Part shown: positions 23,501-35,476 of the stretch, piece by piece
Layout: each line of letters begins with the position of its first letter
Numbering within the stretch: position 1 is the first letter of the stretch
Origin: Dasypus novemcinctus
Taxonomy: Eukaryota > Chordata > Mammalia > Cingulata > Dasypodidae
DNA: 64,000 nt
Assembly (NCBI RefSeq): GCF_030445035.2
Contig: NC_080696.1
Coordinates: 25,867,661 to 25,931,660 of the forward strand
Direction: 5' to 3'
Translations under genes and position numbers: made by a program
Notes under the pieces: model-generated
Told to the model about the DNA's origin: nothing
The model's input: only the letters and a program-made list of their open reading frames with translations
Database searches by the model: none

Positions 23501-25250
23501 ATCTGTTTATCTTGTGGGCTTATTAGATTACTTAACTTCTCTTTCTTCTCTACGGTTACTTTATGATACTTGGTTCCTTTTATAGTACATCCGTGTAATA
23601 GTCTTTGTTCCCTTTAAGAAAAATATTTGGATCAAGGTAAAGGAATGAGATTGATAAGAGTAGAAGTAGAATAATAGTAATAATAATAATATATAAAAGG
23701 AAGAATGAGAACCATACAATTGCTAGGAAACTAAGTAATTTGAGTAAAAATTCACAATAATACAAAGGAATAAGAATAAAAAAGGTTAAATAAAAAAACA
23801 AGAAGCAAAAGAGAGAAAATAGAATGAATTAAAAGGAAGAACAAGTGAGTAGAACAAAATAAAATGAGAGATAAAGGAGAGAAAAAAATGAATGAATTAA
23901 AAGGTTAGGCAGACAAAAAGAGAATAAAAGGGGAAAATACAGAGAGAGATAAAGAAAAAGTGAATACCCAACCAATCCAAGGTCCACAGAGAAAAGGTGG
24001 CATTGGAGTAGGAAAAGTGGACATGGTGGCTGATGGGTATGGGGAATGGCAGGAAGAGATGAGAGGTGGAGGCGCCTTTGGGACTTGGAGTTGTCCTGGA
24101 TGGTGTTTCAGGGGCAATCACCGGACATTGTAAATCCTCCCAGGGCCCACTGGATGGAATGGGGGAGAGTGTGGGCCATGATGTGGACCAATGTCGATGA
24201 GGTGCAGAGATGCCTAGAGATGTACTTACCAAATGCAATGGATGTGTCATGATGATGGGAGTGAGTGTTGCTGGGGGGGAGGGGTGCAGTGGGGGTGGTT
24301 GGGTTGAATGGGACTTCATATTTTTTTAATGTAATATTTTTACAAAATCAATAAAAATTTAAAAAATTAAAAAAATTAAAAAAAAGAAAAAGTGAATACA
24401 AATGAGAAGTGATGGAACAAAAGAAAAGCAACAGAAGTCAGAAGATTTGAAAATGAAGGAAAGGAGAAATAATGTAGGTTGAAAGAATAATTAAAAGAAA
24501 TCAAGAAACAAAGAAAGGGAAAAGAACAAACAAGAAACAAATCAGAAATAATGGAACAACTCAGGAAAACCATACTTCCTATTTAGGACCCCAGGGACCA
24601 TCTCAGGTGGCTTGTGCTCATCAGTTAATCACCCTGCAGCCTGCCCTCTGCGGGTGATGCGTCCAGTTCTAGTTAAGGAAATAAATGAAAAAGAAAAAAA
24701 GAAAAGAAAAAATATCCAAAAATCTGTAAAAGAAAACAGAGTGTCAGTCAATAAGTACCCTGCCATAAGGTACTGGCTGTGTGCCTTATCTCTTTCTGGA
24801 TTCCTTTTCTTAGGAGATACTGGGATGTGAAACAGTGACCTTCTACATGCAATGCAGGAATTTCCCCACTGTGCTGGAGCAGCTCTATGGACTAAATAGT
24901 CTTTTGAAAGCTTACCTGGCTCTTCTTGCTCCCTTTTTGTAAGATGAATTGGACTTCTAATATTTTTCAAGGCCTGGGCAAGTTAGGTGCATGGAAACCA
25001 CTCTTCACCCTTTGCCAGACCCTTTTTCGTCCTGGAGAATGATCCCTCCTACTCAGCTGGCTGGTGCAAACCAGTGTTTCCACACAAGCTATTTGTCTTG
25101 AGGGTCTTAACTGCCTGCTGTTTTCAGCCACAGGGGTGAGCAAGTCATGGTTTTCCCTTTGGTTCTTTGTCTCTTTGCCATGCTTTTCCTGGAAAATACC
25201 CTGCAGTCTCCTGCTCTGTAGATTCCAAAACAGCTCACTGGGGTAGAATT
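20536..25250 (-). mobile_element. L1 lacking most of ORF1 and ORF2: 3' UTR joined to ORF1 start and 5' UTR
   Basis: From 20,536 to about 23,330 the sequence follows the long L1 3' UTR of the copies at 10,050 and 53,079. At about 23,335 it switches to sequence matching the ORF1 N-terminal region of the full-length L1 (61,520-61,690). It then runs into 5' UTR-like DNA to about 25,250. The two ORFs that should lie between are absent. A young L1 3' end has inserted at 23,968-24,382. A short (GTTTT)n run follows at about 25,260-25,283. Confidence 0.65.
23968..24382 (+). mobile_element. Young 5'-truncated L1 3' end
   Basis: About 400 bp of L1 3' UTR ending in AATAAA (near 24,350) and an A-rich tail. 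It is bounded by the exact 17-bp duplication AAAGAAAAAGTGAATAC at 23951-23967 and 24383-24399. The sequence is close to the 3' ends at 5,870-6,300 and (in reverse) 53,150-53,480. Its orientation is opposite to the host L1. Confidence 0.93.
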
Positions 25251-25324
25251 TTGACCATTCTGTTTTGTTTTGTTTTGTTTTGCAAAAAAGCTGTGTACCT
25301 AAGCCAATGTTATTTTCCCAGAAA

Positions 25325-26268
25325 CCAGTTATGAAATTGAAAGGGATTTTTCAACCTTCTTTTAATCAAATTTTATGAGGAAAATATTCACATACTTAAA
25401 GAGTTTTTAAAAATTCCTAGAAACTTAATGTTTTCTGCATAACATTAGAGAAAGGTGTATTGATAATCATGACTTTAAGTATTTTGAAGATGTTATATGT
25501 CTCAGAAACAACCTGTCTGCTTCGTAATTAAGAAGTGGATGCTTTGGCTCCTATTATTTGATTTATTCCACCTCTGCTGAAGCTGTAGTTCTGTGGTTAA
25601 ATAGAGTGGCCCTTGGATGCTACTAAGAGTGGTACATAACAGTAGATTATCATAAATTAAATTAACACTACTGCTGTATGAAACATTCCCAAATAATGTT
25701 GCTTTTGATCTAACTAAGGCTTTCCTTAGTCCCTCCTTAAGAAAGACTAGCCTTCCTGCATTCACCTTTAGATGGGAATTCCAACAATGGGTTATATGCA
25801 TAGCTCAACCATCTGTCCTGGCCTCATGGTGAAGGATCTGGCTGGTTGGAGAAAACCTGTGGCTTTTACCCTATATCATTATACTAATGGTATTATTTTA
25901 AGCAGTAATTCTCTTTTAGAGTTAAAGGAAGCATCAGAGACATCATAAGAGTCTGGGATGGGCAAAAAATTGGGACAAGCTGCAAGGTCCCTGCTGTTCT
26001 GTCAATTTCTCAAGTACTATTAAAGTGTAATATTTTCCCACACCACAAACTCCAAAACAATTAATGGTTATTCTGGGGTTGTTCAGCTACTGGAGACCCT
26101 TCATCCCTCATTTAGTTCAGATATTAAAACCATTGTATGTGTTAATCAGGAAGGGTCATGCATGGGAATGGTAAGACCCCCAGCAGAAGTAAAGATGGCA
26201 ATGTCACAGGCTCAGACAGTAAGAGGGTTGGACCCTGACTTACCCTGTAAATTGGATGTGGCCAGTAG
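25325..26268 (+). pseudogene. ERV-L-like pol remnant, copy 2
   Basis: Aligns with 8,940-10,040 in the same orientation. The frame around 25,860-25,910 reads YHYTNGIILS at the RT catalytic loop, and gaagcatcagagac and gcaaaaaattgggacaagctgcaagg repeat the downstream landmarks of copy 1. Frames are more broken than in copy 1. On the right it ends at an inverted SINE. Whether this is a second insertion of one family or part of an old segmental duplication is open: the flanks beyond the aligned part do not match. Confidence 0.6.
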
Positions 26269-26269
26269 C

Positions 26270-26572
26270 CCTGCCAATTACACCACCTCAGTTCCTGGTT
26301 TCTGCTGTGCTTCACCTTGACTCTCCCCTTGTCTCTCTTTTATTGCATCATCATCTTGCTTTGTGACTCACTTGTGCAGGGCACTAGCTCACCACCCAGG
26401 TATTCACATGGCCACTCATGTGGGCACTCATGTAGGCACTGGGTCACCATGTGGTGAGCCATGCAGGCATGCTTTCTCTTCTTATTTTTCCACAGGAGCC
26501 CCCAGGGATCAAACTCAGGCCCTCCCATATGGTAGGTGGAAGCTCTATCACTTGAGCGACATCTGCTTCCCC
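26270..26572 (-). mobile_element. Old tRNA-derived SINE (same family as 2,627)
   Basis: The reverse complement begins ggggaagcagatgtcgctca, keeps a B-box-like gagtttgatccc, and follows the element at 2,627-3,022 through the gagccatg/gtgagtcac body. The A-rich tail is not preserved at the left end, so it is probably 3' truncated or diverged. A 110-codon plus-strand frame across it is antisense. Confidence 0.7.
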
Positions 26573-29500
26573 ATAAAACATTTCTTTTCTTTCTGCCTGA
26601 CTTTTCTAGTTTTTGAAACTCTTATTAAATATTTTTATTTTTACAGCACTGTAATTATTTGCATAGGTTTAATCAATATCTGTACTCCTAATTAACAGGA
26701 CATAATTGAAGACATTGGTTATATTACCAAGGCTTTGACTGGAATGTCATGTTTGAAAATGATGCTCAATTACTCACATATGACCAGAGAATTTTAAAAC
26801 ATTAAATTTGACATTTTGGAGCCAATGTTTTCAACACTCTTGTGGAAAATCTGGTCTGGTACCTTCCTCTTGGGTACTCAACCTTATAGGTCAGTAAAGA
26901 AAGTAATTTCTGGCAAATATTTTTTTATTTTCTCTGACTATAAGAAAGAGGAATTCACCCAAATGTATTGGCAAACTGTAGGTGAACTCTGGTGTTGAAT
27001 TTTTGTCTTGCCTTCCTAGCCTCAGGAGGCTTTTCAAAGTCCAATAAAAGATATTCCTTATGAAAACTTCTAGTAGACCAGACTTAAAAATGCCTGTCTG
27101 GTAAAACACCATTCTTGTTGTACAAATGTATACACTTAGGCCAAATCTAATGAAAACAGCCTTATTTTGTGAACAAAAATATCTTTTTATGGTCATCTTT
27201 TATCAAAAGGACAAAAACTTTGGATTTTGATAGAAATTTATAGCACACTCGTGTATTATTAGATTCTGCTCCTGTTTATTGTATGAGCTATTTTATATCC
27301 CATTTGTAAACTGCAGATAACTGCATGCTTTTGTTACCTACCTGTAAATTGGACTGGGTCCTGTGATCTTACATATCTTGTTCTACCCGAGATTCCTGTT
27401 AAAAAGCTAACATGATCTTCTGTATATCAAGTCTCCAATGGACAAAAGAGGCATAATAGTCCCAATCCTTTGACCTACCTTACTACAGATTCCCACTCTT
27501 TCATGTGCACCATCATATCATCCCTAAGAATATATGACCAGGAGTGAACAGCTATAAATATGCCTAAAGTTATGAAACAGCTTTAACAACATTGTCAATG
27601 TACTTTGGGCTCCTCAGACTTAAGTCTACAGCCTAGTACCAGTGGCCTTGCTATGCAGACAGACTCCAGATACCTTGGCTCTGCATGAACAATGTTGCAT
27701 TTATGTCATTATTTCTGACAACACATGCAAATATCCTAAATATTTGGAAGAACCAAGTTAAGGTATTTTATAATATAAGTCAGGCTCAAACATTTCAATG
27801 GCCAGACCTTCCTAAACAAGGTTCTTGTTTTTAATGGAATATGAAGACAACTAGTTTGATTTGAACTTATGCTTTTAGTTGTGATTATTATTCTATATCT
27901 GTTTATTTCTTCTTGTATAAACTGTTTAATAATTTTGTTCAATTTCCTTGCCATACTCAAGACAGATGACTTATCTGAAGATAGCTAATAAAAATGAAAA
28001 CAAGATGGAAGTGGGACTCTCTCTAGTAGACCAAGACTAAAAATAAAAAATAAAAATAATGGACACTCTGACTTGGAGGGAGGATCATACCCATAAACTA
28101 CTCAGCTGTGTAACCACTCATAGGGTATTAAGTGTAATGTAACTGCCAGACAATGAATCTCACTGCAGCTGAGAAGGAAACAAATGGGAAACATGAAAAG
28201 AAAAAAATGGAACAAAACAACTGACTAAACTTACTCAACCACCTGACAAATCATTGGTAGTGATCAGAATGTTTTGATCAAATTTCATTGATATTCTAAA
28301 TTGCATGATCTTTTTTCTTTTAACAATAATACCACCATTTTCTTTTCTTCATTTTAACAATAAAATATCCAATGTCCTACAATAACAATCATCCTTACTC
28401 TTAGTATCATTTTGGAACTCTTTATGAAATTATTAAACCTACTTTCATCTTCTCAAGGCAATATGTATGTCACAAGTAAATCCTCAAAAAAAGACATTAG
28501 CTTCAGGGATCACTCTCAGTAATCCTTCAGAATCTGATTCACTATTCTGTGTATGATGGTCATATCCCAGTGCTTGCTCAGAGGTATCATGAAGAAAAAT
28601 GTCATGATGGCAGAGATAGAATTTGCCCTCTTCCCTATTTTGATTGCATCTACCAGCACTACCATCTGTGGTCTCACACATTCCTTTTTCATAAGCATTA
28701 TATCCTAAACAACATTGTTTCTGAAATATCAAGTCATTTTTTTCTGGGGGATTTCTTTAATATCTTTCTTCGTAATGTATTATTTTATTAACAATACAAC
28801 ATTAACAATAAGCAGTAATATCAATAACATTTTACAATTATTACATATTGCTATTAACTGAGTATTACTAATAAATTTGTATAAGCTGGAATTGAATTAA
28901 AGAGTTTATATTTATTATCTCCTTTAATTTTCTCACAATTCTTGTCTAAGACCACCAAGTGTGGAGTAAATGTGACACTTGAACACAGATATGCTGATAT
29001 CAGAGTTGTCTTTTAATGACTGCAAAATAATGCCTTCTTATTAATTTGACATATTTTTATGTCATTTAGATAAATTCTGGTGCTTATGTATTCCAAATTA
29101 GTTATGTGTTGAAGATATGTGAACCAATCCTTATGATATATTCCTGAAATTAGAATTATTTGATAAAATCTTGCTTTTCAAAATGTGTTGGTATGTATAA
29201 CTACAGAAGGTCAAAGGAAAAATCAAATTAGGACTAAATTATTGATCATATCAACAGTGATTATAATCATTTTAATAGATTTTTATCAAATTTAAATGTT
29301 AAATAGTGCTATAAAATTCTGAATTAAAATATTTGATAGCAAGAGAAATGTGATTATGTTATTTTATATTGTTAATTATCTTTCATGTATCTTATTCCTG
29401 GATTTTATATTTTGCCCTTTTTAAACATTTCTCTTGATGCCAAAACGCAGTCTAAATGTAAGGAAAACCTAGCTTTCATTAATTTAATTATATATTTTAA

Positions 29501-29867
29501 TATGCTTATTAATATTAGTTATAGTGTTTTATTAAATCAACACTAGGTATATCTGGACAATATCATTGTGGTCATCATGAAAACATAAACTCAATCCTCA
29601 AAATTAAAATTCCCCAGTCTTTTCTATTTTCCTGTGCATATAAAGATTCCTATATACTCAAATTTATAAGTATGGAGCTCATTAGTTTATTTATCTATGA
29701 TATTTGTCTGATGGCATTTAAATATATTTATGACACATATTCATGTCAAATTAAGTATATGTGTCATTATATTTCTGTAAAGATGTACCTTTGCAGTTTT
29801 TTAAAAAAAGTATTCTGCAGCTACTGTCATATAGACTTATTGATTTTTTATTTATTTATTTTTTCAG
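26573..29867. other. AT-rich stretch with no recognised feature
   Basis: About 3.3 kb with only short frames. The longest are 101 codons (minus, 26891-27196) and 82 codons (minus, 28484-28732); neither shows a motif I can name. The minus strand at 28,500-28,750 has a somewhat higher GC and codon-like texture than its surroundings and could be a very old retrocopy, but no parent gene was recognised. No SINE or L1 was seen. Confidence 0.4.
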
Positions 29868-30602
29868 GACTTTTGGTGCTAATCAGCTCCTTATATCCTG
29901 AAGCCTCTTTGTCCTGCCCCAGGGCTGCCATCCCAGGGGCACAGCCAGCCCACAGACCTGGCTACAGGAGTGAGGCCACCCTGATTAAGTTCCTGTAGCC
30001 TCCACTCCAGGCCTGCCCTGAGGGTTATGTCACAAGTGCATGAACTGGGCAGTTGCAGGCCCCCAGCAGGGTAAGGTCCAGGGTGCATGGGGGCAGGGGT
30101 GCAGGCCACTTCTTTGAGTGCCAAAAACCTGTTCTCCCCAACTGCAGGTTATGTCACATGGGTGCACTAGGCCCCACTACCTGCCATGGGGGAGGCACCC
30201 AAGCCCCTTTTGGTCAGGATTTTGAAGCACATGGGTAAGAGGAATTAAGCCACCTCTATCTGTGCCATCCCTGCAAAATAAAATCCCAGAAAATAAGAAA
30301 AATGGGGAGTCAATGGGATTAGTTCCAGCAGAGCCCAGAAAAGCTGAGAATCCCCTTCGTGGGATTGGAGGGGAGGCTCAGCCATGGGTGCTGAAGACAC
30401 ATGGGCCAGGCCAAAGGTGGAGTAGGGGTGAAGCTCCAAACCTAGAGCCATGATCCAGCCTCAGCTGCAGCCACAGTGGGATCAGGACAAATGGCAGGGT
30501 TCCAGCCCTACTCCTCACTTCAGGAACTTCCCCAGTCTGTGGGGGGAGCCTAACCCTTACTCTCTCACTTGTGCCATAGCCTACTTCTCTCTGCACCTCC
30601 CA
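29868..30602 (+). other. GC-rich block upstream of the ERV primer-binding site, possible 5' LTR remnant
   Basis: GC content rises abruptly at 29,868 and stays high up to the primer-binding site at 30,606. The last bases (cacctccca) would be the LTR end if three bases separate it from the PBS. However, it does not align with the presumed 3' LTR at 36,998-37,317. Either the 5' LTR was replaced or rearranged, or this is host GC-rich DNA with only the last part retroviral. Four short frames on both strands have no motif. Confidence 0.35.
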
Positions 30603-30605
30603 CCC

Positions 30606-30623
30606 TGGAACCCAATGTGGGGC
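30606..30623 (+). other. Retroviral primer-binding site, tRNA-Lys type
   Basis: TGGAACCCAATGTGGGGC differs at only a few positions from the PBS complementary to lysine tRNA that betaretroviruses and HERV-K-like ERVs use. It sits about 130 bp upstream of the gag start, where a PBS is expected. Confidence 0.8.
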
Positions 30624-30752
30624 ACAAAGGGAAGAAAAATCACTTCAAGTGAAATTAAAGGTGTTGCCACAGTGTAGAGCCCTGAGTGGTTTAGAAGGCC
30701 TTCCAAGTCCTTGGTGAGTAAGGACACTTTTGGGTATTCTAGCAGGGTTATG

Positions 30753-32089
30753 ATGGGAAATGGGGACAGTTCAAGAAAATCTCTCCCATATATCTGTCTT
30801 CTCAAACAACTCCTCAAGGCAGGAGGAGCTGAGGCCAGCAAGTTTTGTATTTTAGAACATTTACAGATTATAGAAAAATATTGCTCATGGTTCCCAGCAG
30901 TAGGAAGTTTATAACTAGAAGACTGGGAAAGAGTAGGAAAAGAGTTAGAAAAATTACATGTATAAGCTGTTCCACTCCCTGTTACTATTTGGTCCAATTG
31001 GACAATTATTAAATTTGTTTTGAACCTTTGCAAACAGAAGATGAAGAAGAGAAAAATGAAAATAGAGAAAGTGAGGAAGTTCTTCCAACTGAGTTTTTTT
31101 GATGATACTAAATCTAAAGTTATTTTGCCATCAGCTCCTTCATTAACTGACTTTAAAAAGTCACCTTCCTCCCCAAGTGACACCTCCTCCCCCTCCTATG
31201 CCCAGAGACATTCAGCCAAAGTTGTCAGCTTTACAACAAGGCATTTTACAGGTTAGAAGGGAGGATGACTTGGAGGAACTTCAAATGGCTTTTCTGGTCA
31301 CCATATGAGAGAGAGTAGCTCCAGGAGTGCATCCTCAAACTCTGAATGGAGTTTATGAGTTCACTCGTGAACCCTTCTCATATAAAATTTTCAAAGAGTT
31401 AAAAGTAGCAGTGCAACAATATGGTCCAAATTCTCCTTTTACCTATGGTACCATGCAGGGACTTGCTGAAGGCTCTAGGCTGATCCCCGCTGACTGGTCT
31501 GCATTAGCATGCATCAGCCTAGGGTCTGGAGAGGTTTCATAATTCAAAATCTGGTGGACAGATCAGGCAGAGACTCAGGCTGCTCATAAAAGGGTGCATA
31601 ATATCCCCATTTCCTCAGATCAGTTATTGAGGGTGGGGAATTGGGTGCGAGCAGGTCAGCAGTTAACAATGAGTGATCAAGCCATCACACAGATCTGTTA
31701 CTGTTGCTTAAGGGCCTGGGAAAAAATTGAGGTTAAAGGCCAGCTTTTGGTGTCATTTAAAAAAAATTACAAGGACCTAAATTACCTTACTCTGACTTTA
31801 TTGCTCAGTTACAAGAGGCTATCAAAAAACAGGTCAATAATTTAGAAGCTGCTGATACCATTGAATTTGACTGTATATATTAAATTGTGCCAGGATGTAT
31901 GGATGGAGGGCCACTGTGCTACTATGATGGCTCAGGCTACGGCAGGAATGAAAATCAATAAGAGGTTCTCTGGAAAATGTTTCATTGTAGAAAAATTGGT
32001 CACATGAGAAAAGACTGTTGGAAAAAGTCTGAGGGAAAAACAATGTCACCTGGACAGAATATTTCTGCTCAGAAACCATTTGAACTGTG
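30753..32089 (+). pseudogene. Class II (betaretrovirus-like) ERV gag, broken
   Basis: Gag would form the virion core. The frame opens ATG GGA (Met-Gly, the myristoylation context) at 30,753. It runs 54 codons with a matrix-like helix-rich sequence before a stop at 30,912. Capsid-like sequence is in frame again at 31,327-31,542 (segments PFSYKIFKELK and YGPNSPFTYG). A CCHC zinc knuckle lies at 31,978-32,018 (C-x2-C...GH...C) but has lost one base between its first two cysteines, so the finger is out of frame. Several other stops and shifts are present (for example, no open frame between 30,915 and 31,020). It cannot make a full Gag. Class is inferred from the PBS, matrix and knuckle together with the dUTPase downstream. 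Confidence 0.85.
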
Positions 32090-32107
32090 CCCCCCCCCCC
32101 CCCCCCC
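32090..32107 (+). repeat. Poly-C run of 18
   Basis: Eighteen consecutive C at the end of the nucleocapsid coding region of the ERV. Length is likely polymorphic and error-prone in sequencing. Confidence 0.9.
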
Positions 32108-32129
32108 GTGGTAAAGGAAATCACTGGGT

Positions 32130-33117
32130 TAGCCTATGTTGGTCTAATTATCTTAAGAATGGCACTCCCTTGTCAGGAAACTTCCAGCAGAGCCCACTCC
32201 AAGCCCTGTTCTAAAAGGGAGCTTTCACAGTTCAGCAGAGCAATCCTGGCACTCCCCAATACTCTGCAGTACCCTTGACTTATCCTCTGACACAGCAGGA
32301 AGCACAGCCATAGATATCCCTATGGCAGAACCTGTTATCTTGCTTCCAGGGGATTCCCCCATCTGTGTAAAAATGGGAATAAGGGGACTTTTACCAATTG
32401 GCATGGTCGGACTTTTCCTCAGGAGAAGCAGTCTCAACTCCCAGGGAGTTAGAGTGCATAGAGGAGTAATTGATTGTGACTATCAAGGAGAGATTCAAGT
32501 TATCACGTCTACCTCAGTTCCATGGAAAGCTCATATTGGAGATCACATAGCACAATTGTTGTTGCTCCCTTATGTTCCTGTAGGAGCTAATAAGAACGTC
32601 TGAGGGAAAAATGGTTTTGGAAATGCAGGCAAGGCAGTATTCTTAACTGAAAAAATTTTAGAATCTTATAACTTTTGTGAAGTAACCATTCAGAACAAAT
32701 GATTTAAAGAACTTTTTGATACTGGAAATGATATTTCTATTAGTTCTAACCATTGGCCCTCTGCTTGGCCATTACAAGATGCATCTATTTCTCTTGTGGG
32801 ACTTGGTACTCCCAGAGGTTTAAAACAGAGTGGGCAAATTTTCATTGTCTGGGACCTGATGGGTAGCATGACACCCTTGAACTGTATGTTGCAGACTTGC
32901 CTATTAAACTCTGGGACATGATCTATTAGAACAATGGCTGGCTGAAATTTCTATTCCCCAGGTTAGCCAATATAGTAAACAAAGTCAACAATTAATGAGG
33001 AAACAAGGGCATGTTCTAGGGTTAGGATTGGGTAAGCACCACCAGGGAATTGTTAAACCAATAGCTCCCACAGCTCATGGTAATCATAAAGAATTAGGAT
33101 ATCCACCTTTTCCATAA
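32130..33117 (+). pseudogene. ERV dUTPase-protease region with G-patch, broken
   Basis: In betaretroviruses the pro frame carries a dUTPase, an aspartic protease and a G-patch. All three are recognisable in that order. The dUTPase core is open at 32,322-32,603, with segments GVIDCDYQGEI and GDHIAQLLLLP (conserved substrate-site motifs; the usual Ser is Cys in the first). The protease catalytic Asp-Thr-Gly is at 32,718-32,726. The Gly-rich G-patch is near 32,995-33,060. Stops separate dUTPase from protease (after 32,601 and near 32,700). No active product is expected. The dUTPase is the strongest evidence for class II. Confidence 0.87.
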
Positions 33118-34040
33118 TGGCCACTGCTCAGTCTAGCCTCCTTGAACCACCCAAACCCATTCCTCTTAAATGGACTACAACCTCTCTGGTTTAGGTTGAA
33201 CAGTGGCCATTAACCCAAGAAAAATTGGAGGCACTCCATAAATTAGTTAATGAACAGTTAGATAAGGGGCATATTGAAGAATCTTTTAGTCCTTGGAACT
33301 CTCTGGTGTTTCCTATTAAGAAAAAATCAGGCAAATGGATGCTTTTAACAGACCTCTGAGCAGTAAATGCAGACATTCAACCTATGGGTGCACTGCAGCC
33401 AGGTTTGCCCACAGGAGTTATGATCCCTCATAGCTGGCCACTTGTTATTGATTTAAAGGATTGTTTCTTTACAATACCTTTGGCTCCCCAAGACTGAGAA
33501 ATTTGCATTCTCAGTGCCTTCTTTCAATAACAAAGAACCTATGAAACAGTTTCAGTGGAAATATATTCCTCAAGGAATGCTTAATAGACTGGCCAGATGT
33601 CAAAATTTTGCTAAAGCCTTAAATCCAGTCAGACTGGCTTTTCCTTCTTGTTATATTATGCATTACATGGATGATATATGGTGTGCTGCTCTCTCTCCCC
33701 AGACTCTAGTTTTAGCATATCAGGCCCTAGAAAAGAGCTTAACTGCAGCAGGGTTAAAACTTGCCCCTGAGAAAATTCAAAATGTTACTCCCATTTCTAA
33801 TCTTGGGACTATTGTTAATAAAATTACAATTAAGCCTCAGAAGGTTCAGATTTGTAGGGATTCTATTAAAACTTCCAGTGATCTGTAGAAATTATTAGGA
33901 GACATAAATTGGCTGAGGCCCAAAGTGGGCATTTCCACATATGGACTGTCTAATCTTTTTTCCCTACTATGAGGAAATCTTCAATTAAACAGCCCCTGGG
34001 TTCTAATGAGAGAAGCAGAACAGGAATTAAAACTAATAGA
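33118..34040 (+). pseudogene. ERV reverse transcriptase, broken
   Basis: The RT polymerase domain runs to the SINE at 34,041. The catalytic YMDD is intact at 33,664-33,675, inside the longest open frame (33,514-33,888). Upstream of it, the fingers/palm sequence is split by frameshifts (VIDLKDCFF near 33,446) and by in-frame stops near 33,357 and 33,495. A stop at 33,886 follows the YMDD frame. The connection region continues to 34,040. Confidence 0.88.
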
Positions 34041-34444
34041 GGAGGTGGCGGACTTGGCCCAGTGGTTAGGGCATCTGTCTACCACATGGGAGGCCCACGG
34101 TTCAAACCCGGGCCTCCTTGATCCATGTGGCCCATTCACAGTGCTGATGTATGCAAGGAGTGCCGTGCCACACAGGGGTGTCCCCACACAGGGGAGCCCC
34201 ACATGCAAGGACTGTGTCTCATAAAGAGAGCCACCCAGAGCAAAAGAAAGTGCACCCTATCCAGGAATGGTGCCGCCCACACAGAGAGCTGACACAAGAT
34301 GATGCAACAAAAAGAAACACAGATTCCCATGCCACCGACAACAGAAACAGACAAAGAAGATGCAGCAAACAGACACAGAGAACAGACAACCGGGGTAGGG
34401 GGTAGGGTAGAAAAATAAATAAATAAATAAATCTTAAAAAAAAA
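34041..34444 (+). mobile_element. DAS-type tRNA-derived SINE, sense copy
   Basis: This is the only sense-strand copy of the younger SINE, so its anatomy is easiest to read. Pol III A box TGGCCCAGTGG at 34055-34065 and B box GGTTCAAACCC at 34099-34109 are 34 bp apart, as in tRNA promoters. A unique body follows, then a tail (AAAT)n/A-rich at 34,411-34,448. The duplication AAAACTAAYAGA flanks it (34029-34040 and 34445-34456, one mismatch). It splits the pol gene of the class II ERV. Confidence 0.95.
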
Positions 34445-34456
34445 AAAACTAACAGA

Positions 34457-35100
34457 AAAAAATTCAAAGTGCCCAAGTTGAGCACATTAATCTAGAACAG
34501 CCACTGCAATTGATTATCTTGCCTTCCTTACACTCCCCCACGGGAATCCTTAGCAACAAGATCATATTGTAGAATGGATATTTTTACCTAACAGTATTGC
34601 TAAAAATTTATCTCCTTATGTGGATTTTATGACCCAGATTATACTTAAAGGTCATGAATGCACTCATGCCCTTCATGGACAGGACCCTTCTCATATCATT
34701 CTTCCACTTTTGTGCAAGGAAGTTGAGGCTTGCCCATAAAATCACTTATAATGGCAAATACCTTTAATGATTATATTGGACAGATAGATAACCATTACCC
34801 TAAAAATCATATATTACAATTCATTAAAACACTCAATGGATTTTACCTAGCATAACTAAGTTTCAACCAAATGCGCCTATAATCTTTACTGATGGATTTG
34901 GAAATGGCACAGTTGGGTATACTGGGTATAAAATTAAGAAAATTCCTACTCCTGGATTTTCACCTCATCATGCCGAATTAATAGCAGTACTTACTGCTTT
35001 GCAAGACATACCAGAGTCCATAAACATCCTTTCAGACTTGGTGTATGTTGTCCAGGTTACTCAATTGATTGAAACAGCCTTATCAAACCTAATGTAAATC
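34457..35100 (+). pseudogene. ERV RNase H region, broken
   Basis: Pol resumes after the SINE. The RNase H start is visible as FTDGFGNG near 34,884-34,907, where Asp-Gly carries the first catalytic carboxylate. ELIAVLTAL (about 34,975-35,001) carries the catalytic Glu, and ILSD (about 35,027-35,038) carries another Asp. A stop at about 35,095 and several before 34,860 break the frame. Confidence 0.8.
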
Positions 35101-35476
35101 AGTTTCTTTATAAGCTTTTTTACAAACTTCAATAGATAATTAGAAATAGAAAAAGTCCATTTTTTATCACTCACATTCAATCCCATTCAAATTTACCTGG
35201 ACCATTAGTACAAGGCAATAATGCCACTGATAAATTAGTCACTCCTGTTTTATAAGAAGCTATTCATTTTCATATTCATGTTAATTTTCATAATCTAACT
35301 CATATAAATGCAGCTGGTCTCAAAGCTCATTTTCCTTTAACATGGATACAAGTTAGGAACATTGTTCAGACTTGTCTATCCTGTCAAATTCTTAAAAACC
35401 CAGAACAACTAGAACCTGGAGTAAATCCCTGTGGTTTAACTGCTAACTCACTGTGGCAAATGGATGTAACTCATAT
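35101..35476 (+). pseudogene. ERV integrase, N-terminal part
   Basis: The zinc-binding HHCC domain can be followed. A His pair lies in a His/Asn-rich segment at about 35,265-35,310, and Cys-x2-Cys (TCLSCQ) lies near 35,371-35,388. The catalytic core then starts as MDVTHI at about 35,461-35,478, with the first catalytic Asp. The frame is cut there by the solo LTR. The core continues at 36,066. Confidence 0.8.

Noticed and set aside
28484-28732. 82-codon minus-strand ORF as a retrocopy of a known gene
   Set aside because: Texture is suggestive, but no family was recognised and a second frame of the same region is also open.
34055-34109. A functional tRNA gene
   Set aside because: The A and B boxes belong to the head of a SINE with an (AAAT)n tail and a target-site duplication; no cloverleaf gene boundaries.
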